Source of the DNA: Psilocybe azurescens
Lineage: Eukaryota > Basidiomycota > Agaricomycetes > Agaricales > Agrocybaceae
DNA length: 64,000 nt
Reading direction: 5' to 3'
NCBI GenBank assembly: GCA_023853785.1
Contig: JAJIRX010000500.1
Span: 558,001 to 622,000 of the forward strand
In this document: one piece after another, positions 11,954 to 23,566 of the stretch
How the letters are laid out: the number at the start of each line of letters is the position of its first letter
How positions within the stretch are numbered: position 1 is the stretch's first letter
Notes under the pieces: model-generated
Told to the model about the DNA's origin: nothing
Database searches by the model: none
What the model saw: the letters and a program-made list of their open reading frames with translations, nothing else
Program-made: the position numbers and the translations under genes

Positions 11954-12358
11954 TCATTTTTTCTTTTTTCTTTGCGCCTGGTTTGCTAGACGTTTTTGTA
12001 GTATCAACATTTTTCTCCTTGATAAAGTTTCCTCGAAGAAGCGCCTCTTTGCGACGGCCGAAATCAATTTCCATCTGTCAGACCCAAGCTTTACACCGCC
12101 ATACCATCTTGACACTACAACCATGACGTTGTTACATTCATTTGCCTCCAACAGTCGACTGAGTCGTTCACCGCTCCCGCTTTCGCCACCATCGTGTTGC
12201 CCAACAGTTTTGCTCGAACCATTCGACGGGTCGAGGACTATGCGATAGGCGTACATACAATGTGTTGCCTTTTTCATAGCTGGAAGGGATGTAAGATGAT
12301 CGATTAGGTTGTTCAGTTCTGAGAGTGTCGGAAGTGTGGACGCATGTGCCAGAAACAC
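11954..12358 (-). CDS. Stand-alone IMPACT-domain (UPF0029/YIH1-type) protein, N-terminus unresolved
   Basis: The reading frame holds the complete IMPACT core: ATHCMYAYRIVLDP, an acidic loop ending DGGESGSGERLSRLLE, and the signature NVMVVVSRWYGGVKLGSDRW, followed by a basic tail. In YIH1/IMPACT this domain competes for Gcn1 and dampens Gcn2 signalling, but those proteins carry an N-terminal RWD domain and I do not see one here. The same frame stays open upstream (SDRVKDRKSVFLAHA just before 12358, open to about 12632), so the true start is further 5', probably across one or two introns with an ATG near 12690. Coordinates given are the supported minimum. Confidence 0.75.
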   Translation of the reverse strand: MFLAHASTLPTLSELNNLIDHLTSLPAMKKATHCMYAYRIVLDPSNGSSKTVGQHDGGESGSGERLSRLLEANECNNVMVVVSRWYGGVKLGSDRWKLISAVAKRRFFEETLSRRKMLILQKRLANQAQRKKKK

Positions 12359-12679
12359 TGATTTACGATCCTTGACACGGTCAGAAGCAAATATCGGATA
12401 CTCCCACCCATGGGCGGCTGAACGATAACATTGGCCAAGTGTTAACGAAACTGAACATTCTACGCTGTGGTTTACAACGCACCATCCGCCGTTTTTCTCC
12501 CGGTTCGCCAGAATACGAGAGCCGGAGAAACCTCGTTGATATACAACTTTGGTATCATACCGAACTGTCGACTGGCGAAAAAGATGGCTCGCTTCAGTGA
12601 GTCGACTGGCAAACGACTAAAACAAATCACGAGCATCTTGGATTTGAATGGAGTACGTTATAAAGTCGTTAACGAATAG

Positions 12680-13027
12680 TGAGCTGCCATATGTCTATGT
12701 AGGAAGACGAAGTGTTCTAATAAAAGACGAAGCAAGGTGACAAAGGTAACCTAAAAATGGAAGCCGCACGTTGCTTCGAAGGCAGGATTCAGTATGCACC
12801 AGCTGTGCGGCTTGATCAGATGCCTCTATCTACCTCCAGGTAAATGCAGCCTGATGGCCTCTTCCATCTGCTCTGGAATTAGCTATTTTGAAAGCTGTTT
12901 CCCCATAACCCCTTTAGCCAATGATAACCAGCTCAAGAAATGCAGTTAACATGAAATCCATCCGCATCTATTCCCAACCAATTCTTACAACGCCCACTGC
13001 CATCTTTCATTTCCTTGCCCATAAATT
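12680..13027. other. Intergenic region before nagB
   Basis: About 350 bp. It may hold the 5' exon of the IMPACT-domain gene on minus and the nagB promoter on plus. Nothing else recognised. Confidence 0.45.
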
Positions 13028-14367
13028 ATGCGTCCGTCCGTTCTATATAATGGTATCTGCCTCTAACTACATCTTATCTAGGTCTAATCATTCGCGAGGA
13101 TGCCCCTGCTGTAGGAGACTACATCGCGACCTACATTTGCAAGAGGTTCGGTCCTCGCTATCAATCCATCACTTCATAAGATTAATATTTGTATGCTTGA
13201 AGAATCAATGATTTTTCTCCGACCGCTGCTCGACCCTTCGTGTTGGGTCTACCTACGGGGTCCTCTCCAATACCGACATATAAAGCACTGATTGCGATGG
13301 TCAAGGAAAAGAAATTGTCGTAAGAATGTGTTATGCAAATCAAGTTAACTCTTGTATATTCAATTCGTCTAGGTTCAAGCACGTTGTCACTTTCAACATG
13401 GACGAATACGTTGCCCTTCCCCGCGATCACCCCGAGTCATATCATACCTTCATGTTTCGCGAATTCTTCTCCCATGGTGAGTATTCCTTAACTGTGTGTA
13501 ACCTTTGTTTACACCGTCCGGCTCTTTAAGTCGATATCCCACCTTCCCAAGTAAACATTCTTGATGGAAATACCGTTGACTTAATCGCTGAATGTAAAGC
13601 ATATGAGCAACGTATCAAGCAATTTGGCGGAATAGAACTGTTCCTGGGGGTATCGGTGAAGATGGACACATCGCATTTAACGTAGGTCACTCATCGTCTT
13701 TTGCAAATATACCAGAGCACTCAAGCAGTTTTTCAGGAACCTGGTTAGAAGTCTATTCTTTTTGCCTAAGACATCAACTGACAGTCCATTAAGGATCCTC
13801 TCTGGCATCGAGGACAAGGATCAAGACCCTCGCATATGACACCATTCTTGCTAATGCCCGCTTCTTCAACAATGATATATCCGCTGTGCCGCGCATGGCT
13901 CTGACTGTTGGTGTAGCGACTGTGCTAGACGCTAGAGAAGTCGTCGTTATCGTGACCGGACAGCGCAAGGCACTGGCACTAAGCAAGGCCATTGGTAACC
14001 CCGATATTGTGTGAAGCAAGCATTTACTCACATCTGTTAACAGAGGAAGGCGTAAACCACCTGGTAAGTAACCTAACACCTATCGGGATCCATTCTCTAA
14101 ACCTCATTGCTCTGTTAAGTGGACTCTGTCCGCTCTCCAACTTCATCCTTGGGCTCTCATTGTTACAGATGAAGATGCCACAGCAGGTAAGGCCATTAAT
14201 GGCACAGAGTCAGTCTCACCGGTTCACACATTGCCGCAGAATTGCATGTTAAAACTGTCAAATATTTCAAATCGATTGAACGCGTACAGGATGAAGTCGA
14301 ACGCACTCAAGCTGAACTGAAGGCAAAGGGTAAAATAATCGGTGAACAAGTTGGAAGTTTAGAATAG
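13028..14367 (+). CDS. nagB: Glucosamine-6-phosphate deaminase/isomerase
   Basis: Converts glucosamine-6-phosphate to fructose-6-phosphate plus ammonia in amino-sugar (chitin) catabolism. Ten exons fit the NagB family: 13028-13031, 13082-13145, 13203-13319, 13373-13476, 13531-13681, 13737-13743, 13794-13994, 14044-14063, 14120-14186, 14240-14367. The product begins [20 protein letters not shown] and contains [20 protein letters not shown], the signature [30 protein letters not shown] and [20 protein letters not shown]. Exon 1 supplies four coding bases and exon 6 only seven. One G is missing from the G5 run at 13646-13650, exactly in the signature: with six Gs it reads [10 protein letters not shown]. 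All other boundaries keep frame. Identification is secure. Confidence 0.95.
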
Positions 14368-14849
14368 ATTAACCTTTCTATGCACTGTCTGCGATGTTAT
14401 GAAAATCCAAGCGAGAGGTGAGGCTCAATAAATAAGAACCAATTTCTTCTTTGAGTGTCGCAAATGCCTTGTGCTTCATCTCTTCTGCAAACATACAGAT
14501 GGCGAACCACGTAAGTATCTACGATTCAAGCAAATGAAAGCCGTAGCCATCCTCTTTTTGTGACGTAGAACATTGCCTAACGTACCTAAATTTCATACCT
14601 GTTTATCACCAAGCATCTAACCACAACCAACGCTGCCAAAATGCGGTGCCTGATTGATTCAAAATTGTGCAATAGTATGTATACAATGAAAGTAGATGAT
14701 TGGTATCTATGCGAGGTCTTTTTGAGTACTCCAAAAATGTCAAAAAATGTCCACACGAAAACATGTACTAAAAGTCGGTCATCTGCAAGTAATGTCAGAT
14801 AAGTCGGCTGTTATTGCATATTGGTAGGACTTACGAATCCGGTCGCTCC
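14368..14849. other. Intergenic region between nagB and Ams2/Spt21-like gene (convergent)
   Basis: About 480 bp between two convergent genes; should hold both 3' UTRs. A lone ATG followed by a consensus donor near 14500 leads nowhere recognisable. Confidence 0.5.
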
Positions 14850-17800
14850 TCACATTAGGCAACCACTCAGCAAGGTTTGCATCTCGTCTGCAAGTTTCGC
14901 ATGATCGATTTCTCCAAACGACGATGACGAACCCTCATTGGTTTGACTGAAATATTCTCCAATGGTCCGTTCCTGAGTGCTCTGGGTGCTTTCGTCAACC
15001 AAAGGCTTAAAATTAAAGGTCTTCCAAAATTCTGACAAATCAATGGCATCGAGTCCATTCTGGAAGATCTCTTCCATTGCCGGGTCCAAATGAATGTCTT
15101 CCATTCCAGGAAAGGTATCTGAATGATCATTAAGATTCGTGAATTGTTCAAAAAGGTCGGAGGAAGAGATGTGTTCCGATTCGGCGGAGGTGTATTCTGA
15201 CAATGAAAAAAGAGAAGTCACCACCGACGGGAGTATCCCCGTCGCATGGACTCGCGACAGCTTGAGAAGGAGTGTCGGTCTCACAGCCATTCATGTCTGC
15301 GTCACCGTCAGCCTCGCTATCCGAAGTGGCAATCGGGAGGTCGTCCATCTCATCGTCGGTTTGGCTATCGTGTTCAGGAAGCAGCATGGGGCTACTTGGA
15401 GCAGGCGGAGAGGAAGGGGGAAGCCCTGCCCAGTGCTGTCTAACAGGAACCTCCATATCGACATCCCTAGGGCCAGAGAGGTAGGAGGTATCCACGTCTA
15501 TATCACTACTGGCAATGGGTAACGAGCTTGGAGGGCATTCAAGGTCATCCAACGTGTCTTCTAGTTCACGATCCAGTTTCTTTGAAGCCTTGTCGGCTTC
15601 CATGTCTTTAGGATCCGAAGAACCGGGTGCTGAAGATGAACTATTAGTCCAAGTGATAGATCCAAAGCCTTTCCCTGTCAGAGTCGATGTCAATGGTGTG
15701 AGCTTCACTTTTTGCGGTTCCCGAGTGGAGATGTCAATATGAAGGGCGCCACAGGTGTACGCAGAGAGCAGGAACGAGCGCTACCAAAAAGACTCCCGCT
15801 GCCCATGGGAGTGAACAAGGACTCGTTCTCACGTACAGGCGTCGAAAGGACGTTTCGCCGCTCTCTAATAGGCGTCTTTGGTGTCTTCGGAACGATGTTA
15901 GGCTGAGGCGGTGGTGACGAGGATCTCGTGGAAGAAACAAACGGAAAATGGATATTAGTTGCAGGAAACATTGGTTTGTCAGTGCTGGCAATAATGGGTC
16001 CCCGAGGACTGTCCGCTTTAGGAGCAAGAGGAGGAGGGATAGGCAGAGCTTCCGTCTGATTACTTTTCGATTGAGATGTGCCCAATATACTCTTGGCTTT
16101 CAGTTTCGCCTGCATAGAGGGTAACCTCTTTCTTGCAGCATTCCTCTCCTGTCTTTTTTCTCTCCTCGGCTTCTTGTAAAGCACGTTGCGCTTCTTCTGA
16201 TAATCTTGGCTGCGTAGAAGTACTTGTTCGTGCCCACTCTGGGACCACATATTTCCTGCGGCTTTCATTTTGTAGTCCACGGACAGGGGAAGAAGCTGAC
16301 ACTCTAGACGGTCGCGGAGAGGGTGTTCGTGATTGGGTCATGTGTCCTGATCCCTCGCCAGCATTATCTATATGGCTGTGTGCGGTGATATCAAGTTCAG
16401 GGCGCGGTCGCGCAGGAGACGTCATAGATTCAAGGGGCATTCTATAGTAGTTCGCTGGTTGTTCAGCCCTTGGTTGGTTAGACGCAAGTATCCTTGGGTA
16501 GTGTCGGAGAGAATCAACCATAGGCGCCACCTTTGGAGGACGTTGTGAGCTCGAATGTCGATGACCGTCGCGTTTCTCAACCCGTTCACGTTCTTTGCCC
16601 TTGCCCTTGCCCTTACCCTTCTCTTTTTCATCCATAAAATCGCTGAGAGTCCGTTTGCGCCCGAGATTTTCCGTATCCTTCACTGGGGCTCTCTGCGAAA
16701 TGTTTTCATTGGAACGCGAGCTCCGACCAAGGCTATTTGAGGTCCGTTCTACATATGAGCTTTGCAGGGAGGCGTGGTTTGATCCAGGAGAAGATGAAGA
16801 ACCCATGGTGGTATCCGAATGTTTCATCTTACCATCCTCTGCGCGCTTCTGATATATGATAGGGTTGACATTCTCCTTATCTCGAACGACGACCGCATCT
16901 TCTTGTGCATGAGAAGAAGATTGACGATGATGCTTCGCAACCTCTGGGTTTGATTGTTCTAGGGTCTTGGGCTGAGGAGCTGAGTTTGCGTAGACAGATA
17001 GTAATTGTTTGAGAGCGGACACAAGGTGAGGGTTGGGCATGCTCCCTTCAGGCTGCTTCCCTTGAGTATTTGAAGAGTCTATGGTATTCAGCGCCGCAAG
17101 AATCGCCGCGTTCTGTGCGTTTGGTTCTGAAGAAGAGGTGGCAGACATGTATGCAAGAATATCGAGAATGCTAGGCCCTTCTTGCGGCTCTAACTTCACT
17201 CGTACTGGTGCCTCGCTAGGTTCAGCCGCTGACAGTCGTTTTACTAGAGGCTCTGTTGTAAAAGGCGGGGGAGGAGTGCGCTTCCTTGGGCCACTTCTAC
17301 CTTTGGCAGACTGAGAGAATATTATGGCGGTCGGAGTAGGAGGGGTTCCCTCGCTGTCTGAGCCATCAATAACTATGACATCGTTGGGATGACTAGAGGC
17401 TCCTGAACCTGAGCCCGAAGCGACGGCATTATAGGCAGGTTTGATATCAGTTCCAGTAGTCCTCGGTCTTCCTTTCTTCTTTAATGGTCCAATATATGTA
17501 CCCGCATTCAAAAATTTGTCAGACTCTGTGACAGGTATCGTAGATTGTCGAATGGGTTTGGGGGTTTGATCTTCGCCTTTGCTCGCATTTGGATGGAAGC
17601 AAGGGTTTCTCGAGTTGTATCGGCAGTAGACGAGCGAGTCTGCATTGTACTTCCCGAATGTGTGGGACGCTGATACAGAGTTGATACCTGATACCTGGTT
17701 AAGATGACGGTAATGGAATATGTTAAAAATACTTGCCTGACTTATTGAAGGTTTTATATCTCTGGTATATTCAGTTAACGAGGTTGCACTCTCCTGTGAG

Positions 17801-18419
17801 CTACTGGGTTGAGATGAATGTGGTTGCATATTCCAAGCTGGTCTCTTCATTGCCATTGTCTACCACCCGTTCCACATTAACCACCTTGGTCATGAAGAAT
17901 GACATGTAGAACTGACCTCACGAAGAGCAAAAATAACTTCCAGAGCTTGTTGGCCGTTTGCTTGTTTGACCAGAGTTCCAACCACAGTGGTGGCATCAAC
18001 GTCGTCGGCAGTCAACGCCCATGACATGAACCCGAGTCCTACGGCCACACCTCGTGGTTGTTCTGCGTTTGAAGAATTGTTGGCGGTGTATGACGAGTCT
18101 GAATTTGTGTTGGAAATTTTTACAGGCGCTGGAGCCGAATTGGACTCCAAAGGATCAAGAACATAGAGTGAAAAATCTCGGTTACTGTCTTGTGTCAACT
18201 CTGGGCTTGAACGACAGATGGTATCCAGACAGGTTTTGAGAGAAACATTGGCGTAGAGCGGAGGACATTCGGACGCGTCTGGAGAGGCTGGGTCGCCATT
18301 CTCCTCCAAACAAGGGATAAAATCGACGGGAACTCGGGCATGGGATCGTGCAAGAATGTACTGGGGGGAACTGTTGATGGTGTATAGGACACGAAGAGAT
18401 ACCTTTTTTCGACCATCAT
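14850..18419 (-). CDS. Ams2/Spt21-like nuclear protein (histone-gene regulator family)
   Basis: Long low-complexity protein with an N-terminal domain resembling Ams2/Spt21: the ATG at 18419 gives MMVEK and, after restoring one A, SLRVLYTINSSPQYILARS, then ALKT-like helix and RDFSLYVLDPLE. Intron 17860-17916 is followed by a conserved patch with YCRYNSRNPCFHPNAS. The middle is Ser/Pro/basic-rich and the C-terminus is acidic (FPGMEDIHLDPAMEEIFQNG). Family members activate histone genes in S phase in yeasts; function here is inference. Single-base shortages occur in the runs at 18404-18409, 16155-16160 and 15709-15713; a further frame change near 15205-15215 could be a short intron, since a pyrimidine tract and CAG precede the next coding part. 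A possible 42-nt GC-AG intron lies at 17695-17736. Confidence 0.62.
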
Positions 18420-18725
18420 GAAGGGAGAGAAAAGAAAAGAAATCCAGAGCTACGGTGGAGCCTGGTCGAAGCTCCTGGAGGTTTGAGAAGGAGTCGTGTT
18501 GATTTTGGACCTCAGCCGCCTGTCACCAGTTCCAAACAATCCAATGTCCACGCTGACTAAGCAAACGCGCTACGCGTCCGGTCACACAGTTATCATTCGT
18601 GTTAATGTGTCACACGCTCTAGACATTGTTTGAAAAAGGCAGTTATTCGACTATTAGTGTCAATGGTTCATACCAGCGTCCTTCTCATGAGTGATTAATA
18701 TATCAATGCAAATACAGCGTTTTTG
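18420..18725. other. Intergenic region
   Basis: About 300 bp; 5' flank of the Ams2/Spt21-like gene and 3' flank of the membrane-protein gene. Nothing recognised beyond a possible upstream open stretch in the Ams2-like frame. Confidence 0.45.
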
Positions 18726-20043
18726 TCATTCATACGAGCCAATGGGTAGACTAAGGTATATGGAAGCCCTCTGTTCAGCTGCATTTGGTATCCTGACAAG
18801 CGTGTGGGGTAAGATAGGGGGAGCGCGTTTGGTCTCCTCGTTGTGGATGTGCAGCCTTGGAGGTGAAGCGACTTCAGGATCCGTCGTTCCGACTTTGCGG
18901 GCAGATTCCGGTATGCATCCGTGATGACGGCAGTCGGGCGGACATGTTGAGAGACATACAGAAGGAGGTGGTTCCTGTGGCACTGGTTGAGGGACAAGGG
19001 ATCGCATGGCTGGAATTCTATATGCGATACACGGACAGACATAGGCAAATACTATTGCTAAAGGGAAGGGCGATGGAGATGAATCGATATCGCGCAACCA
19101 TACGTCCCCATCAAAGGCAGGCACTGTTAAAGCAGCAACAGTTACAAGACCAATGGTGTAGGCCATATCTTTAAATGGTCTTTTGTTAATGAGAAGTTCT
19201 ACATTGAGAATTCACATACGGATGACTGCGCTCGCAACAGCAAAAACCTCTAGTACTGCAAATTGTAGCGCATGAGCGTTGTGCCTCTGTGCGATGGAGG
19301 AGACGACCAGAGTGATAACTGCAAGACGTCACAAATCAGTAACCTGCATTGTTTGACTGAATGATACTCACTGAGTTGAAACGGGAATAGCACGAAGAGT
19401 CCAATGACTTCTGAGGCAACAGACTGAGGCGACCCAACCCATGGCTTTCGAATTACTCTTAAAAATATTCTCTTCAAAGAAAAAATGAGGAAGAAAAGGG
19501 GTCGCTTACGACCAAATTGACCGGACCAGGCTAAAACCTTCGACGCTTACGAGCAGCCATGCAACTCCTTGACGAAGAAAAAGATTTATCATTGCTAATC
19601 CCAGTGATATTGAGATGGCAGCCGTTAAGGCAATAGTGACTTTACAATTCAGTTCCATGCAACGACGAGTTGGTCATGCAAACATACCAGATAGTATTCG
19701 TCGAAAGGTCTGGAATCGTAAAACCATCAGGGTAGATGATTCGGCGAGAAGTAAAGGTTGCAGAGAAACGAAGCTGGGTAGTTGATTTAATTCCAGGCTA
19801 AGTATTGCGGCTGACTGAACGCTGACTGGTTTCATCCACTCTGACCGGACTGGGCCCGATGGGCAAAGAGCCGAATACACGCGTCTCTTCAAGCATTTGC
19901 TTTAATTTCAAGCAGAGATCGAAGACACATAGAAGTGAGTCACTAATCTTGAACAGTTGGGCTGGTTTTGCAGTAATCTCGGTCCTCCGAGTCGAGGACC
20001 TGTGAGCAATGGACCTCGTCTGGTAGAAGACGTAAAAGTCCAA
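18726..20043 (-). CDS. Unrecognised polytopic membrane protein (model uncertain)
   Basis: I do not recognise this gene. Several minus-strand exons encode hydrophobic helices that join across plausible GT...AG introns: ALTAAISISLGLAMINLFL (about 19590-19650), a Val/Leu/Phe-rich segment near 19375-19420, LVVSSIAQRHNAHALQF to VFAVASAVI (19215-19320) and YTIGLVTVAALTVPAF (about 19110-19165). This suggests at least four TM segments. Upstream, a soluble portion with RVFGSLPIGPSPVRVDE (about 19830-19890) may be the N-terminal part. The last exon loses coding character after about 19050. It could be a truncated or misread larger transporter. Start and stop are provisional. Confidence 0.3.
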
Positions 20044-20377
20044 TAGAAGTCAGAGAAGACCTCTAGCATTAATATAGAGGTCTGAGCCCCTTTGGAGTCA
20101 TATAGACGCGCTTTATAGGTATGGTGATTGGATTGGATACATAGTCTTTCAGAGTGGATAATAGGTTGAGATATTTAAGTTGGATTTAGCAAGCTCAAAT
20201 CATTTTGAGGCTGATGGCAAATATGTGCAAATAGCCACTATCCAATGGTAGCCCGTGCTTCCAAATGTTTAGCAGTGAGTATATACGTACTAATGATCTG
20301 ACTTCAAAGACTTGTCAAAGACATTAGTTCTGTTTGTATATGCTCCTTGCAACCATAAACACTTTCATTCGTGGACT
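20044..20377. other. Intergenic region upstream of TFIIIA
   Basis: About 330 bp between divergent genes. No motif that I can assign. Confidence 0.5.
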
Positions 20378-22081
20378 ATGAAACAGACCCAGACCACTGT
20401 TCTGGGAAAGCGCAAGGCCACGACCCACAGTGATACCCTCGTATTACTCCTTAGCCCAACACCAAGCTCATCTGCGCCTCTTCCTGAAGAGCCTGACACA
20501 GATTCGTCTTATAACCAAGCTTCAGGCTCGAATGGGAATCTCATTATTGTTAACGGCAATCTGATACCCCAGACCAAAAAGTGTTATCGATGTACCTACC
20601 AAGGGTGTGAAAAGGCCTACTCGAAGCCCTCTCGTTTAGAAGAGCACGAACGCTCACATACAGGCCAGGTGAGCATCTATATGGCGCTCAAAATAAGAGA
20701 CTCTTCTCAGCGTCCCTCAGAGACCATTTGTCTGTGGCACTTGCCGAAAATCCTATTTGAGAGAAACACATCTACATGCGCATGCTCGATCACATTTACC
20801 AGAGAGTGCGCGCCCTTTACCATGCGAAAGACCCGGTTGCGAGAAACGGTTCTGGACATCCCAGCACTTGCAGGTCCATCACTCATGGCATGATGGGGCT
20901 AAACCATACAAAGTAGGCAACACGCCTCGAGGTTGTCGTTCGTGATACTGATTGCATTTTCAAACTAGTGTACTGAAAATGACTGTCTCGAGGCGTTCTC
21001 TAAGCATCATCTGTTGCGAGCCCATATCTGTTCGGAACATGCCCCCCTGGGACGAAGCCTTACCGCTGCAGTCACGAGGGCTGCACGAAATCCTTCGATA
21101 CCAACCAACATCTGCGAACGCACCAAAAACGCATGACGGTGGGTCCTATTTTTCTAAGCATCTCTAGATTGCATACTCTAACTTTACTCCTACAGACAAA
21201 CGATACACCTGTGTACACACCAACTGTCTCGCAACCGACGATCACGCACCTATATACTTTCCTACATGGTCTGCCTTGCAATCCCATATCCGTACCAACC
21301 ACCCGCCGACATGTTTGCACCCATTGTGTAATGGGCGAACTTTCTCAAACCAAGCAAATCTTAGAAACCATCTCAAATTGCATGAACAACGCGAAATAGA
21401 TATAGACATCGGTAATGACATAGAATCGGATAACGAAAGTGACGGGCCTGCCAGAAAAAAACGAAGGGGCGGCGAACATGGCAGGGAATGGATATGCGAG
21501 TTCTCCGACTGCGGAAAGGATTTTAAATCTGTAAGTCAAACATTATCAAAGTTGTCGTATTCCCTCTCCTTGACGTTTTACTTTTTAATTATCAGAAAAA
21601 GTCGATGACTACCCACATGAACGTCACTCATCTGGGACAACGGAATTTCATTTGTCAACACGCAGATTGCAAACGTAGCTTTGGATACAAGCACCTGCTC
21701 CAACGACACCTAGCGAAACTCCATACCTCTGAAAGCACCGGGGCAGACGCGACAAACGATGAATCATCCGAGGCAGAAGATCAAAATCAGGAACCTGCAT
21801 TTGACATTGACGCTATTACTGGTCAGACATACGCCCAGAGCGCAGAAGTCCGTTTAAGAGAGGCAAAGGCGCTGCGATGTCCCTTCCCTTTCTTGCGAGA
21901 TCTGACGGGAGACGACTCCGATCCTACTGTGATGGACGTTCTCACCCGAGGATGCGATTATGTTTTCAATAGAGGATATGACCTCAGGCGACATCTAGAT
22001 GCATCTCACGATACGGTAGTATCAAAGGAAACAGTGGATGCTTGGGTAAGGCGCCAGAAAAAAATATCGCGGCGACATTGA
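20378..22081 (+). CDS. TFIIIA-like C2H2 zinc-finger transcription factor
   Basis: Binds the internal control region of 5S rRNA genes and recruits TFIIIC/RNA polymerase III. Exons 20378-20668, 20721-20912, 20969-21138, 21196-21530, 21596-22081. About nine C2H2 fingers follow one another with TFIIIA-type spacing, starting YRCTYQGCEKAYSKPSRLEE, then RPFVCGTCRKSYLRETHLHA, LPCERPGCEKRFWTSQHL, and so on; a long basic/acidic spacer (ARKKRRGG) precedes the later fingers, as in fungal TFIIIA, and a last divergent finger has GCDYVFNRGYDLRRHL. I chose the ATG at 20378 because the upstream in-frame ATG at 20312 adds no conserved sequence. Exon 3 lacks one C (run 21042-21047) and one A (run 21125-21129); repairing both restores PGTKPYRCSHEGC and HQKTHDDKRYTC. 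Confidence 0.9.
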
Positions 22082-22262
22082 TATCGTTCACTTCCCACTA
22101 CCTTACACATAGAGTCTACTATCACAATCCGTTTCTTGGATCTTGAAGACACATCGACTCCCGATAGGTTTATGTTAGCCTGTGACTCGCAAAGACTGTC
22201 TAAATATGCATTTATTATTTACAATTACACTCAATGCTACACTCTACTACTACTACATGTTA

Positions 22263-23566
22263 CTATGGATGTCCTTTGCTAAAATCCCATGTTTTGCCTT
22301 TAGAAATGCCCGGGCGATCATTATCCCTGTGGAAGTTCTTCGCGGCGGCGATAGCTTTGAACGGCACGGTCGGGATCGCCTTGCCAGGTGGTCCAAAAGA
22401 AACATGAAGATCATGAACTTCCCCGGTACCCTCGTCGTAGACAAACCCGTGAACAAACACATCAATGTTCTCATTGTTTTGGGTTTTGATATGCGAAGCA
22501 TATGCCTTGGATGGATACAATTAAATCCATTTCGCGACTTCAACGGTAACTGACTTCTACTCACCTGAGTTATGATGCTGTTGGTGCGAAGTTCTTTCAC
22601 CCCACGTTTGACGTTCTCTTCGACAAGAGCCCGGAAGCCAGCTGTGAAATTATGTGTCAGAGACAGTATGAGCAAAATCATGGGAAAGAAACAAACCGTC
22701 AGTCGCAGGAGGTGCTGTTTTGATACCTTCGTCTTGGCCCCTTCGAGGCTTTCGGGAATCACGGAGAATCACGATCTCTCGCCTTGAAATATTATGAACA
22801 ACGATATAGTGGCAGTGATGTGTTCAGCCGTACTGACCTTCTTGATATGGAATACATGTTAGTGATAGGCCTCAACCAATTCCTAACCAGACCGCTAGTT
22901 CTACTCGACCGTGTTATAGCTGCTTCAACACCTTTGCACCCGTAATGCCCAAGAACAATAATGTGTTGAACGTTGAGAGTTTCGACAGCATATGCGACGG
23001 CAGCGTTTCTGCAGATAGCAATGAGCGGAATAAGCCGAGAGCGGAAGGGTTGTACATACGCGCTTGGATCTTTGTTTGAGTATTGATTGGCAATATTGGA
23101 GTGAGAGACGGTGGAACCTGCAGGTGCATTGAAGATAGAGCTTGGACTTAATCTGCTCAAAGGGGCGAGAATAAGGAAATTTCATGAAAGCACAATATGT
23201 GGTATACCTGTTGTCGACGCAGCCAAGGAACATGAACGAGGGAGCTAGATAAAGCATTTATAATACGCTACAGAACGATATTGTGCTGTACATACCTTCA
23301 TCCTCTACTTTCTCAGCTTGAATTCGCGCATTCTCGCGGAATTTCTGATTCCCTTCGTACAGATCTTGCAAGGTGTGCAGACCAAGCTTGGTAGAATTGG
23401 AAGACCCAGACAGGGGTGTCTGTGAGTTTGACACCTGGCGAGGCGCGGTAGCTGAGTTTGAGGTAGGCGAGCGTGGCTGAAACTCTACAGCAACAGGATG
23501 AGATGACACCAGTAGAGGTAGAAGCACAGTGGACATGAAAAGCGTGAAGAAATGCAAAGTAAACAT
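22263..23566 (-). CDS. Secreted beta-class carbonic anhydrase
   Basis: Zinc enzyme interconverting CO2 and bicarbonate. Exons 23566-23296, 23244-23208, 23152-23060, 23008-22838, 22782-22697, 22641-22565, 22505-22263. The N-terminus MFTLHFFTLFMSTVLLPLLV is a signal peptide followed by a Ser/Thr-rich stretch, so the product is probably secreted or cell-surface, unlike the cytosolic Nce103 type. Zinc ligands and the Asp/Arg dyad are present: CVDNR (CxDxR) and, later, HYGC (HxxC) within VQHIIVLGHYGCKGVEAA. The conserved NAPAG-type loop is IFNAPAGSTVSHSNIA. The C-terminal strand domain includes VHGFVYDEGTGEVHDL. All splice junctions keep frame, so this gene is intact. Confidence 0.94.

Noticed and set aside
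12467..12679. Plus-strand open frame of 70 codons near the IMPACT gene
   Set aside because: It overlaps, in antisense, the likely N-terminal exon of the IMPACT-domain gene and has no conserved content.
16133..17314. Several plus-strand open frames inside the Ams2/Spt21-like gene
   Set aside because: They are antisense shadows of a Ser/Arg-rich coding region; no motifs or introns.
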